DNA of 15,693 nucleotides, from contig JAAXIL010000040.1 of the NCBI GenBank assembly GCA_012270355.1, positions 1-15,693 on the forward strand, in the 5' to 3' direction. The stretch's first letter is position 1, and every line of letters begins with the position of its first letter. The DNA comes from Psychrobacter sp. Lineage in GTDB: Bacteria; Pseudomonadota; Gammaproteobacteria; Pseudomonadales; Moraxellaceae. The notes under the pieces are model-generated. The model was given only the letters and a program-made list of their open reading frames with translations. It ran no database searches and had not been told where the DNA came from. The position numbers and the translations under genes are program-made. Of the stretch, positions 5,616 to 13,876 are shown one piece after another.

Positions 5616-7979
5616 CTATAAACTGGTGAGAACTTTGATAAATTCTTGCCGTTTCACTTCGCCTACTTGTTGCCCTTGCAACTCTCCATTTACGAAGTAT
5701 AGGAAAGTGGGCGGACCAAATAGCTTAAAGGTCTGCATCACCTGTTTTGAATCGGCGTTGGTTTCGGTAATGTCGAGTTTCACCACCTTCCAACCTGCAA
5801 GTTCGGCAGGGGGATTGGCAAACAATGTTTTATCCATGATGCGACACTCGATGCACCAGTCGGCGGTAACATCCACAAAAACCTTTGGATTTTGGGCAAT
5901 GATGGGTTCAAGTTCGGCAATGGTAGTGATGTTTGTTGCTTGCAAAGCCTCGGGCATCACCGAATTTTGATTACTGTCATCAAGAGTGATCGCATTTGCA
6001 CCTTGTCCATTTAATGTCAATTTATTTAGCGGTTGCCAACTGTCATTACTGCCCGTTGCGACGCCAACAAGCAAACACACTGCCCACACGCCTGCGATGC
6101 TTGCGATGGCACGGCTAAGCATCTGCCCCTTTCCTTGCCAGCCCCACGCCCACATGGCTACCACCATAAACCAAACCGCCCATAGCAATAGCATCCAAGC
6201 ACTCATCAGCACCCGTTCGATGAGCAAGAGCGATACCGCAAACAATAGCAGAGCAAAGCCTTGTTTGACCCAATTCATCCACTCGCCTGCTTTTGGCATC
6301 AGCCCACCTTCGCTTGCTCCCACCAAAATCAATGGGGCAGACAAGCCCAGTCCAAGTAAGAATAAGGCGAAAAAACCCAACACGGGATTACCAATGGTGG
6401 ATACGGCAATCAATACACCAAACAACGGAGCGGATACGCAAGGCGACACCACCAGGGCAGACAATAAACCTGCCAATCCACTGCCCCACACACTACCGAG
6501 ATATTTATCACCTTTTTGGCTGGTGGCTTGTAATTTTTGACTGAGAGCTGTTGGTAAGCGTAGGTTGATGACCTCAAGCATATATAACGCCAGCACCGCA
6601 AACACCCCCGCAAAGGTGCGCAAAATCACGGGGTTTTGTAGCCAGCCGCTGACATTAAGCGATTGCCCAACAATAGCATTCATTGCTCCAAGGATGCCAT
6701 AGGCCGTCGCCACGCCAAGGGCGTAGGCTCCGCTTAGAATTACGCCCCCTCGCACCGTCGGATTATGCTGGCGGGCAACAATGTTGCTCACGATTGGTAG
6801 CATCGGTAATACGCACGGGGTAAACGCCAGAACCAGCCCTGCCAAAAATATTAGTCCCAATGCCAATAGCGGATGCGTTGCCAAGCCAAAAGGATCAGCA
6901 TTGTTAACGGAATCTGTATTTAGCATTTGCGAGTCAGTTGCTAAGTTTACGTTTGAGCTTTGTGCATAAGAAGCGTTTACGTTGTTATCTATGTTACTAT
7001 TAAAGTCTTCTGTTTCTGTTTCTACTTCTAACGCTTCGTTGGTTGTTAAATTTATATCGTCTGGCACTCCTTGCGTCTGTCCTTCTGATCCTTCTGCCAT
7101 ATTGCCGAGGTCATTCGCATTGATAATGGCTTCGGCATTGTCGCCCTGTAGCTCGTCCTGTGGTTCGTCTTGCAAAGCTTCATTAGTTGGGGGGGCTGCA
7201 TAGGTTTGTAACTCGTCTCTTCCGTTCGCTTGATTAGCAGGTGGGGAATTTTGGCGATCTGCGGTTTGATTGACGCCTGATTTCGACTCGGATTGTTTAG
7301 TATTAGCAGAATTGCTTTGGGTAGAAGCGGTTTCCTTTTTATTAGCTTCAGTTTTGCTAGAGGATTTTGTCTCAGCATTTGCTTTATTAGAACCAGACCC
7401 AGCACTTGACTGACCCACAACCGCTTTTTTGGGTAAATTGATGGATATTTTTTGTCGCTCTGGCTGATAACACAAACCTGCCTTGGCACAGCCCTGCCAA
7501 TTTAGAGTGGCTGAATTTTGAATAGCTTTGTCTGAAGAATTAGTCAGGGTTGCCGTAGCAATGACCTGCGATTGGTCAAAAATCGGCACTTTGCCAAAGT
7601 TAGGGTCGTCTACGGTTTTGGCAGTTTGGTTAAAGCGAAATGGCGTTGCCGTTACGCCATCAGGCAAATTGAGCTTAAGTTTATTTTGATAGACATAGTG
7701 CCCAGGCGTGATGTCGATGGTGACCGTCACTTTGTTGCCCGATTGTTCTGCCAACACATTAAAGGCTTTATCAACAGGTAAAAACTCGTTTTGCGAACCA
7801 CTGCTATCGCCAAACAAATCCGCCAAATCTGCCCCATAAGCGTTTGTTTGCAGTTCAGTGAACGGTAACATCACAACGATTAGCATCCACAGAGAAAAAA
7901 ACCGCCTAGCTAAGCGGTTCGATGAACTTAACTGACAGTTTTGAAAGGATGAGTGAGTCTCATTGGTTGAGTATGGCAT
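5616..7979 (-). CDS. dsbD: Protein-disulfide reductase DsbD
   Basis: DsbD carries electrons from cytoplasmic thioredoxin across the inner membrane to periplasmic reductases such as DsbC. All three modules and all six catalytic Cys are present in the 787 residues. The signal peptide (RRFFSLWMLIVVMLPF, cut near residue 49) is followed by the periplasmic alpha domain with Cys164 and Cys170 (QGCAKAGLCYQPE). The membrane beta domain has Cys389 (AFTPCVLPMLPIVS) and Cys514 (VVSPCVSAPLFG). The C-terminal thioredoxin-like gamma domain has DVTADWCIEC (Cys709, Cys712) and cis-Pro in GPPTFLYF. E. coli DsbD has about 565 residues; the excess is a Ser/Asn/Gln/Glu-rich linker at about 186-365 between alpha and beta. 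I preferred the ATG at 7979 to a TTG at 8000; neither has a clear ribosome binding site. Confidence 0.95.
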   Translation of the reverse strand: MPYSTNETHSSFQNCQLSSSNRLARRFFSLWMLIVVMLPFTELQTNAYGADLADLFGDSSGSQNEFLPVDKAFNVLAEQSGNKVTVTIDITPGHYVYQNKLKLNLPDGVTATPFRFNQTAKTVDDPNFGKVPIFDQSQVIATATLTNSSDKAIQNSATLNWQGCAKAGLCYQPERQKISINLPKKAVVGQSSAGSGSNKANAETKSSSKTEANKKETASTQSNSANTKQSESKSGVNQTADRQNSPPANQANGRDELQTYAAPPTNEALQDEPQDELQGDNAEAIINANDLGNMAEGSEGQTQGVPDDINLTTNEALEVETETEDFNSNIDNNVNASYAQSSNVNLATDSQMLNTDSVNNADPFGLATHPLLALGLIFLAGLVLAFTPCVLPMLPIVSNIVARQHNPTVRGGVILSGAYALGVATAYGILGAMNAIVGQSLNVSGWLQNPVILRTFAGVFAVLALYMLEVINLRLPTALSQKLQATSQKGDKYLGSVWGSGLAGLLSALVVSPCVSAPLFGVLIAVSTIGNPVLGFFALFLLGLGLSAPLILVGASEGGLMPKAGEWMNWVKQGFALLLFAVSLLLIERVLMSAWMLLLWAVWFMVVAMWAWGWQGKGQMLSRAIASIAGVWAVCLLVGVATGSNDSWQPLNKLTLNGQGANAITLDDSNQNSVMPEALQATNITTIAELEPIIAQNPKVFVDVTADWCIECRIMDKTLFANPPAELAGWKVVKLDITETNADSKQVMQTFKLFGPPTFLYFVNGELQGQQVGEVKRQEFIKVLTSL

Positions 7980-8029
7980 TAGCGGATTCGGTTCGTTCAA
8001 TCGGTTTGTTTAATTATTTAAAAAAGTGA

Positions 8030-8086
8030 CTAAGGCGTGGCATAAATATCAGCATAAAGCCATTCCCCACACTGATGACAGTCCGC
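8030..8086 (-). pseudogene. gspG: Decayed in-frame C-terminal coding tail of gspG
   Basis: Directly after the gspG TGA, the same frame continues for 18 codons to a TAG at 8030-8032. It reads ADCHQCGEWLYADIYATP. GspG proteins end with a pattern like FS-x-GADG-x-x-GGEG-x-x-ADI. The stretch lines up with no gap if four Gly codons each changed in their first base: the stop (GGA to TGA), Cys (GGT to TGT), Cys (GGT to TGT) and Trp (GGG to TGG). The remaining A-D, G-E and A-D-I positions are intact. I read this as the former 3' end of gspG, lost through point mutation and not frameshift. Confidence 0.7.
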
Positions 8087-8518
8087 TCACACCGAAAACA
8101 AATCAAACGGAAGACCTTCTGTACCCGGTGAAATATATTGCAAGTCGTTATCCCAACCATCTTTGGGGTAGCCCCCTTTGATATAACCGCCTTCTGGGAA
8201 GTTTTTGGAATCTGCGGTTGGGGTAATCAGGGCATCAAGCCCTTCGCCAGTCGTCGGGTATTTGGCGTTATACACTCGATATTCATCCAATGAATTGGAT
8301 ACCGTTGACAAAATGGTTTCTGTCGTACCCACTCGGGCTTGATCACTTTTGCCGACAATATTCGGCACCACCAACCCCGCCAAAACTGCCAAAATAACAA
8401 TGACCACCATGATTTCAATCAAAGTAAAGCCTGATTGGTAAAGGTTTGGAGCAGTTTTATTAAAAGTGACATTTTTTGTCAGTTTGATTGACGTATTTAC
8501 TGGTTTAACTGGTGGCAT
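8087..8518 (-). CDS. gspG: Type II secretion major pseudopilin GspG, truncated at the C-terminus
   Basis: GspG is the main subunit of the periplasmic pseudopilus that drives type II secretion. The leader ends YQSG (Gly30), followed by FTLIEIMVVIVILAVLAGL with Glu35 at mature position 5. Then come the family blocks PNIVGKSDQARV, LDEYRVYNAKYPTTGEGLDALI, a GYPKDGWDND loop and LQYISPGTEG. The protein stops at PFDLFSV after 143 residues, just before the Gly/Asp-rich loop (GADG..GGEG..ADI) that normally ends GspG and contributes to its calcium site. The following 57 bases look like that missing end with mutated Gly codons. The ATG at 8518 has GGA 7 bases upstream and is preferred to the ATG at 8530. 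gspF lies 150 bases upstream on the same strand, as in other Moraxellaceae. Confidence 0.9.
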   Translation of the reverse strand: MPPVKPVNTSIKLTKNVTFNKTAPNLYQSGFTLIEIMVVIVILAVLAGLVVPNIVGKSDQARVGTTETILSTVSNSLDEYRVYNAKYPTTGEGLDALITPTADSKNFPEGGYIKGGYPKDGWDNDLQYISPGTEGLPFDLFSV

Positions 8519-8566
8519 AATAAATTCCATTATATTATTTTAAAATGTATGATATAAAATTCGCCC

Positions 8567-8594
8567 ACTATATAAAGTAAAGCGGGTCATGCAA
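8567..8594 (-). promoter_or_regulatory. Candidate sigma-70 promoter for gspG
   Basis: On the minus strand TTGCAT (8594-8589) and TATAGT (8572-8567) are 16 bases apart, roughly 50 bases before the gspG ATG. The -10 matches five of six consensus bases, the -35 only three. It would allow gspG to be expressed at a higher level than gspF, as befits a major subunit. This comes from inspection only. Confidence 0.3.
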
Positions 8595-8667
8595 ATAAGG
8601 ATTGTGCAAACAAATGTTGCTTGAACATAACGCAATGGCTTGTAAATATCCCCTTGAGGTTTTTTTG

Positions 8668-9879
8668 CTAAGCCAAATCGTTCATATTGACGATGGGCAA
8701 CATGACTGCCATCACAATCAACATGACCACCACGCCCATCAGCACCAGCATGAATGGCTCAAGTAACGACAGTAACGTGCTGATAAAATTAGTCGCCTCA
8801 TTTTCCTGCATGTCTGCCGCTCGCTTTAGCATATCCTCAAGCTCGCCAGAGTTCTCGCCACTTTTTATCATTTGCACCATCATTGGCGGAAAATAGGACG
8901 AGGCTTCCAGTTGGCTAGATAGGCTCGCCCCTTCGGTGACTTTTAACGTTGCCGCATCAATCACACGGCGGATATGCACATTGGTAACCACTGCCGAGGC
9001 AATGTTCAACGCATCGATGACTGGTACACCAGACCTAACTAGAATCGACATGGTACTGGCAAAGCGGGCAGCGTTGAGGTTTTTGGAAAGACGAGAAAAC
9101 ACCGGCAGTCTAAGTGCCCATTTATCCACCGTGCTTTTACCAACGTCGGTGCGAACAAAACGATAGAATAAAAACGCCAGCCCCACCAATACCAACAAAA
9201 TCAGCCACCACCAACTGACAATCACGTTCGAGATACCCATCACCACTTGCGTAATGAGTGGTAAAGCTTGCTCGGACTGCTCAAACACCTTAACGATTTT
9301 TGGCACAACAAAACTCATTAGCCCAATCACCACTGCCGTCGCCATGACCATCAAAATGATGGGATAAACCATCGCCCCTTGCACCTTTTTTTGTAGGGCA
9401 AAACGGTTTTCGGTGTAGTCAGCAAGTTGATTAAGAATTAAGTCTAAATGCCCCGACTTCTCACCCGCCGCTACCGTTGCCACATAGAGCTTCGGAAAAT
9501 TGGTCGCCTGCTCTAAGGCAGAGGCAAAGCTATGCCCCTCAAGCACTTGCGAGCGAACCGCCAACATGGTCGAGGCGACGTGCGGTTTTTGGGATTGCTT
9601 GGCGACTGAAGCAAGGGCTTCTTCAAGGGGAATCGCAGCAGCTAATAGCACCGCCAACTGCCGAGTCACCAATGCTAACTCATACGCCGAAAGCCCCTTA
9701 TGACGTCCGTTACGCCTACCTTTTGTTTGAGCAATTTTGCCTTCCACTGCCAGCACCTCCATCGGCATGATGGCATCGCCTCGAAGATTGTGCCGAACTT
9801 GGCGGGCCGAGTCGCCTTGCATCACGCCTTTGGTGACTTTGCCATCGGGCGTTAGGGCTTTATAGTGATAGGCGGGCAT
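8668..9879 (-). CDS. gspF: Type II secretion inner-membrane platform protein GspF
   Basis: GspF is the polytopic inner-membrane platform protein that couples the GspE ATPase to pseudopilus growth. The 403 residues begin with MPAYHYKALTPDGKVTKGVMQGD, the usual N-terminal block. They then hold two copies of the T2SSF domain: ELALVTRQLAVLLAAAIPLEEAL onward (about 68-190) and LNAARFASTMSILVRSGVPV onward (about 267-390). Each has the family GE(K/N)SG motif (VAAGEKSG, IKSGENSG). Three membrane segments are visible near 170-195, 220-242 and 370-395. Length and architecture are normal with no disruption, in contrast to neighbouring gspG. A PilC pilus protein is the main alternative; adjacency to gspG and the ending MLPIVNMNDLA favour GspF. 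No strong ribosome binding site precedes the ATG at 9879. Confidence 0.93.
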   Translation of the reverse strand: MPAYHYKALTPDGKVTKGVMQGDSARQVRHNLRGDAIMPMEVLAVEGKIAQTKGRRNGRHKGLSAYELALVTRQLAVLLAAAIPLEEALASVAKQSQKPHVASTMLAVRSQVLEGHSFASALEQATNFPKLYVATVAAGEKSGHLDLILNQLADYTENRFALQKKVQGAMVYPIILMVMATAVVIGLMSFVVPKIVKVFEQSEQALPLITQVVMGISNVIVSWWWLILLVLVGLAFLFYRFVRTDVGKSTVDKWALRLPVFSRLSKNLNAARFASTMSILVRSGVPVIDALNIASAVVTNVHIRRVIDAATLKVTEGASLSSQLEASSYFPPMMVQMIKSGENSGELEDMLKRAADMQENEATNFISTLLSLLEPFMLVLMGVVVMLIVMAVMLPIVNMNDLA

Positions 9880-9972
9880 GGTTATTTATCGGGTCGTTAT
9901 TGGTCAGGTTATGGTTGAGGAAGGCACTTAGCTTAGAGAGTTGATAACGTTTAGATGGCAATTTTTATTTGG

Positions 9973-11013
9973 CTATTTTTTATCCGTATTGTCCTCGTCG
10001 TCGTCATCCAAATCAAATTCCGCATTGGGCATGAGTCCTGTCTCAATCAATTTGTCCAGATGGGCAATTTGCTGTTTTTTATTAAACTCATTGACTTCTT
10101 TAATCAGCATTTTTTCAACGTGTTTGTCGAGTTTATACACACTCACTCGAGCACACAATATCGCCAATTGATAAATCCGTTTTTTTACCCGTACGTCAAG
10201 CGTTTGTAGCAGTCGCACCAGTTTGGCGGTGTCGAGCGTGGCATAAGGGTAATTTTTAACCGACGTGGCAGACAGTGGCGTTGCCCCATACGCAATCGAT
10301 AAATGCGACAAATAATAACAGCAAAACAGATAGCCAAGAACGTGCCCAATAAAAAAAGCACGGTCAAAGGTGTAACTCATCACCCCAAAATGCCCCAGCA
10401 CATAGCTGGTTAAGCTGGCTTGGTCAGCGATTTGCTCTTTATCCTTGAGTCGCCCGACGGTCGGCAGTTTTAGGTGATTTTTGCCCGCTGAGGTCATCTG
10501 CCAACCCACAGGACGTTGAGCCGGCATGTGGCTAACAATATCGGTAATTAAGTCATCGACAATGTGAATTTGTCGCCACAACATATCAATACCCGCAAAA
10601 TCAATAAGGCTACGCTGGTCTAGGTGGCGAACCTCTTGATAACGCTTAAACTCAATAAACTGCGGTTTTAATGCCGATGCTAAATAGGTAGGACGCACGC
10701 TCATCGGCACGGTATAAAGGTGTTTGGTGCGATTGTATTGTTGCTCAAATAGCTCGATACGCTGAAGGTTGACTTTGTCCAACTCGGCAGGTTGGATTTT
10801 GTTATTGATGGGCAGGGGCTTGGTAGCAAACAATGCCATCAATTCGGCTTTGGTTTGCGGAATAACGTGTGATGGTTGATTTTCAAGGGCTTCGTACGAT
10901 GTGTGGTGAGCATTTTTAGCTTTGATTGCAGAGGTGTCATAATCGGTGGTCGCCCAATCCACTTTTTCGGAGGTGACTCTTTTGACCACAACGGTGACCG
11001 GCGACTTGCCCAT
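9973..11013 (-). CDS. Hypothetical protein with an acidic C-terminal tail
   Basis: I do not recognise this 346-residue protein. It has no signal peptide. Residues 1-90 look polar and poorly structured, with several Lys and Thr. The middle is likely helical, with IDMLWRQIHIVDDLITDIVSHM and a hydrophobic, aromatic-rich stretch AFFIGHVLGYLFCCYYLSHLSIAYG (split: AFFIGHVLGYLF, CCYYLSHLSIAYG). That stretch could be a buried helix or a single membrane segment. The C-terminal third is a Lys-rich helical region (KKRIYQLAILCARV, then EKMLIKEVNEFNKKQQI) ending in the acidic tail DLDDDDEDNTDKK. Length, codon use and lack of interruption support a real gene. The stop lies 93 bases before gspF on the same strand, so cotranscription is possible, but I infer no secretion role. 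The ATG at 11013 has no clear ribosome binding site. Confidence 0.8.
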   Translation of the reverse strand: MGKSPVTVVVKRVTSEKVDWATTDYDTSAIKAKNAHHTSYEALENQPSHVIPQTKAELMALFATKPLPINNKIQPAELDKVNLQRIELFEQQYNRTKHLYTVPMSVRPTYLASALKPQFIEFKRYQEVRHLDQRSLIDFAGIDMLWRQIHIVDDLITDIVSHMPAQRPVGWQMTSAGKNHLKLPTVGRLKDKEQIADQASLTSYVLGHFGVMSYTFDRAFFIGHVLGYLFCCYYLSHLSIAYGATPLSATSVKNYPYATLDTAKLVRLLQTLDVRVKKRIYQLAILCARVSVYKLDKHVEKMLIKEVNEFNKKQQIAHLDKLIETGLMPNAEFDLDDDDEDNTDKK

Positions 11014-11164
11014 AACTGTTCAACTTAAATTGCCAAAACTGTTGCTATCTTAGCATTATTTGCAAAAGGTTGGCATGGGCGACTCTTTTTTAGCGGATTG
11101 ATAAACTATCTTGAGTCTGCATAGCTTTTGAACGTATGCCTTTTACAAAATGATTGTGACAAAA

Positions 11165-11173
11165 TGCTATAAT
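11165..11173 (+). promoter_or_regulatory. Extended -10 promoter of miaB
   Basis: TGCTATAAT is a perfect extended -10 element (TG, one base, TATAAT) 65 bases upstream of the miaB ATG. No good -35 stands at 16-18 bases, which fits the extended -10 class. Transcription would begin near 11180 and leave a leader of about 60 bases. The leader holds a small hairpin candidate (11195-11214) and a repeated TTAAGACC. Confidence 0.6.
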
Positions 11174-11238
11174 AGAGGGTTCTTTGATATAAAGACAATA
11201 TTAAGACCTATTGTTAAGACCCATTTGGACAATTTGCC

Positions 11239-12735
11239 ATGAGTGTAACCTTATTTGACCCAACCCAGCCCGAAGCCACTACCCGCCAAGTGGCAGATTA
11301 TGCCACGTTTGATGATAGCAGTGATGGCACTGATAGCGATGCGGAACTGATGCATAGCCCCGACGCCCCAGTGAAGAAGGTGTTTATTGCCACCCAAGGT
11401 TGTCAGATGAATGTGTATGATTCTGAAAAGATGGGCGATGTCCTCGGTGATTCGCACGGTATGGTTGTGACAGACACTATCGAAGATGCCGACGTGCTAC
11501 TCATGAACACCTGTTCGATTCGGGAAAAGGCACAAGAAAAGGTGTTTAGTGAGCTGGGTCGCTGGCGTAAACTCAAAGAACAAAATCCGAATTTGGTCAT
11601 TGGTGTGGGTGGATGTGTTGCCTCTCAAGAAGGTGACGCCATCCAAAAACGTGCCCCGTATGTGGACATGGTGTTTGGTCCGCAGACCTTGCACCGCTTA
11701 CCCGAGCTGTATGATGAATCGACACGTCAGCATGGCGTAAAACCCAAAAATCGCATCGGCACGGTAGATGTGTCGTTCCCGAGCATCGAAAAGTTTGATT
11801 TTTTGCCCGAGCCAAAGGTTGAGGGCTTTAAGGCATTCGTATCGATTATGGAAGGCTGTTCTAAGTACTGCTCGTTTTGCGTCGTGCCTTACACCCGTGG
11901 CGAGGAATTGTCTCGCCCGCTTGACGACGTTTTGACAGAGATTGACAGTTTGGCTGAACAAGGCGTGCGAGAAGTGACGCTACTTGGGCAGAATGTCAAT
12001 GGCTATCGAGGCGAAAAGGACGACGGCACGATTTGCCGATTTGCCGAACTGCTACATTATGTCGCCCACGTTGACGGCATTGACCGCATCCGCTATACAA
12101 CCAGCCATCCGCTTGAATTTACCGATGACATTATCGACGCTTATCATCTGCCCGAAATGGTCAGCCATCTACACCTACCCGTGCAAAGTGGCTCAAATGC
12201 AGTGCTGGCAGGCATGAAACGCAACCACACTATCGACGTATATATCAATCAAATCAACAAACTACTTAACGTGCGTCCTGATATGCATTTGTCGAGTGAC
12301 TTTATTATCGGCTTCCCGAATGAGACCGATGCCGACTTTGAGGCAACGCTTCAGCTCGCCAAAGATTTGAACTTTGATCATTCCTACAGCTTTATTTATT
12401 CCAAACGGCCAGGCACGCCAGCGTCTGACTTGCCCGATGACGTGCCATTAGCGGTCAAAAAAGAACGCCTTGCCACGTTCCAAAAGGTGATTGTGGACTC
12501 AACCCTTGCCAAAACACAGGCGATGGTCGGCACGGTGCAACGGGTACTCGTCGAGCAAGTGGCAGACCGTCATCCTGATGAATTGCTTGGCACGGCGGAC
12601 AACATGCGATCGGTGCTTTTTAAAGCCAGCAATGAGCAAAAAGTGGACTTATTGGGTAAGTTTGTCGAAGTTAAGATTAGCGAGTTTGTCAGTCCGCATA
12701 TGGTGCGGGGGGAATTGGTGGGGGTTTTGAGGTAA
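11239..12735 (+). CDS. miaB: tRNA-2-methylthio-N6-dimethylallyladenosine synthase MiaB
   Basis: MiaB is a radical-SAM methylthiotransferase that adds the 2-methylthio group to i6A37 of tRNAs reading U-starting codons. The domains are in order. The N-terminal UPF0004 domain has Cys55, Cys92 and Cys126 ([33 protein letters not shown]), which bind one 4Fe-4S cluster. The radical-SAM core has Cys207, Cys211 and Cys214 ([18 protein letters not shown]) for the second cluster. A C-terminal TRAM domain occupies about 430-498. The 498 residues exceed the E. coli protein (474) because of an Asp/Ser-rich N-terminal extension before [11 protein letters not shown]. The ATG at 11239 has GGA about 9 bases upstream. 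It converges on ldcA with only 13 bases between the stop codons. Confidence 0.97.
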   Translation: MSVTLFDPTQPEATTRQVADYATFDDSSDGTDSDAELMHSPDAPVKKVFIATQGCQMNVYDSEKMGDVLGDSHGMVVTDTIEDADVLLMNTCSIREKAQEKVFSELGRWRKLKEQNPNLVIGVGGCVASQEGDAIQKRAPYVDMVFGPQTLHRLPELYDESTRQHGVKPKNRIGTVDVSFPSIEKFDFLPEPKVEGFKAFVSIMEGCSKYCSFCVVPYTRGEELSRPLDDVLTEIDSLAEQGVREVTLLGQNVNGYRGEKDDGTICRFAELLHYVAHVDGIDRIRYTTSHPLEFTDDIIDAYHLPEMVSHLHLPVQSGSNAVLAGMKRNHTIDVYINQINKLLNVRPDMHLSSDFIIGFPNETDADFEATLQLAKDLNFDHSYSFIYSKRPGTPASDLPDDVPLAVKKERLATFQKVIVDSTLAKTQAMVGTVQRVLVEQVADRHPDELLGTADNMRSVLFKASNEQKVDLLGKFVEVKISEFVSPHMVRGELVGVLR

Positions 12736-12748
12736 GCGAAGTTTTTTG

Positions 12749-13876
12749 TTATACACAAAGTGCCATTTCGTTAATTAAACTACTCTCACACCTCGCATAA
12801 TTTGCAAATGCCAACAGATAACCTGCACCCGTCAGCGATAGGGTGCAATCTGCCCCCATTGGCAAACTGTGCTTGCCTGCCACATGTCCAAACGGCACAC
12901 CGCTAACAACCGGCAACCCTGTTAGACGATGCAAATGGGATATGACGGCATTCAAATTATACCGCTCATCATAACCATCTGCTCCAACACTGCTGAACGC
13001 CCCAAGCACGATGGCTTGCTGACGTTCAAATGCCCCGTTCAAATACAGCGAATACAGCATCCGCTCAAGCCGATACGGCGGTTCGCCAACGTCTTCCAAG
13101 AATACGATGCCCCCATCAGGATTGGGCAGATATTTTGTCCCTGCTAAACTTGCCAAAATGCTCAAATTTCCGCCCCATATCTCGCCCGTTCGAGGTGTGG
13201 CGAGCGTATTTTTATGGTCTTGAATCAGTGGCAAGTCAGGATGTGGCTCGGTCACTTCAAGCGTTAAGTTTGGATTGGTTAACGCATTGACGAATTGCAG
13301 ACAACTGGTTTTGTCGGGCGTGGCTTTGCCAAACTCACTGAACAGCATGGGGGCTTGAAGTAGCGTTAAGCGAGATTTATCCGAACTACCTAGTGCTTGC
13401 AACGCACATTGCACCGCTGTCACGTCGCTAAATCCAGCGGTAATCGTCCCTCGCTCGGCAAGCACTCGCCCAAGCGTTGTCCAATCAACATGCGGTAATA
13501 ACCGCATCGCTCCATATCCGCCCCGCACACCTAGCAAAAGTTTTGGGGCTTCCACGCCACCAGTGGCGATGTTTTGCAAATCCGCAATGCGTTGCCCGTC
13601 CGTCCCCGCAAAACGTAGGTATTGCCTGCCGACAATCTCAGGATTTTGCACATTAAAACCTGCACATGCCATGCGTGCTAACGCCAAATCCGTCCGTTCG
13701 TCATGCCAAGCGGTGTTGGACGAGGAAAAAAGACGGGTGGGAATGGTGGAAGGCTTGCAAGTTGGTGTTGCCGCCAAGTCTTGGGCATAGGACGATGACA
13801 AATATGTCAAAGCAGCTGTGCTGGCAAGCGTTTTAGTTAAAAATCTTCGGCGAGACAGTTTATAGGCTTTGGACAT
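12749..13876 (-). CDS. ldcA: Tat-exported LD-carboxypeptidase (peptidase family S66)
   Basis: S66 peptidases cut the L-Lys/DAP to D-Ala bond of tetrapeptides during peptidoglycan recycling or remodelling. The catalytic triad can be placed by motif: Ser150 in GFSDVTAV, Glu261 in GIVFLEDVGEPPYRLERM and His331 in VPFGHVAGKHSLPMG. The LGVRGGYGAMRLLP block and GGNLSILASLAGT support the family. The N-terminus is unusual for a cytoplasmic recycling enzyme. KLSRRRFLTKT (Ser8-Arg9-Arg10-Arg11-Phe12-Leu13) and a hydrophobic stretch ending SSSYA/Q at residue 31 form a Tat signal peptide, so I expect a periplasmic enzyme. The ATG at 13876 overlaps the thioesterase stop (TGATG), so it is chosen over a TTG at 13879. 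The coupling implies one operon. Confidence 0.9.
   Translation of the reverse strand: MSKAYKLSRRRFLTKTLASTAALTYLSSSYAQDLAATPTCKPSTIPTRLFSSSNTAWHDERTDLALARMACAGFNVQNPEIVGRQYLRFAGTDGQRIADLQNIATGGVEAPKLLLGVRGGYGAMRLLPHVDWTTLGRVLAERGTITAGFSDVTAVQCALQALGSSDKSRLTLLQAPMLFSEFGKATPDKTSCLQFVNALTNPNLTLEVTEPHPDLPLIQDHKNTLATPRTGEIWGGNLSILASLAGTKYLPNPDGGIVFLEDVGEPPYRLERMLYSLYLNGAFERQQAIVLGAFSSVGADGYDERYNLNAVISHLHRLTGLPVVSGVPFGHVAGKHSLPMGADCTLSLTGAGYLLAFANYARCESSLINEMALCV

Noticed and set aside
5986..6540. A 184-codon open frame on the plus strand opposite dsbD
   Set aside because: It lies wholly antisense to the membrane domain of dsbD, whose catalytic Cys and helices are clear, and its translation has no recognisable pattern and no ribosome binding site.
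7052..7489. A 145-codon minus-strand frame inside the dsbD linker
   Set aside because: It is an alternative frame of the low-complexity linker sequence; Lys/Leu/Pro-rich with no domain, and the dsbD frame is continuous across it.
8087..8089. The gspG TGA read as selenocysteine or as a programmed readthrough
   Set aside because: The family has Gly here, not Cys or Sec, and three further Gly positions downstream are mutated in the same way, which fits point-mutation decay better than recoding.
8030..8100. Frameshift as the cause of the short GspG
   Set aside because: The conserved A-D, G-E and A-D-I positions continue in the same frame with no insertion or deletion; the other frames give no GspG-like ending.
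11195..11214. Hairpin ACAATA/TATTGT and repeated TTAAGACC in the miaB leader as a riboswitch or attenuator
   Set aside because: The stem is only six mostly A-T pairs, with no T run or alternative fold visible; too weak to call.
12736..12748. Terminator between convergent miaB and ldcA
   Set aside because: There is a TTTTTT run just after the miaB stop but no G/C-rich stem before it.
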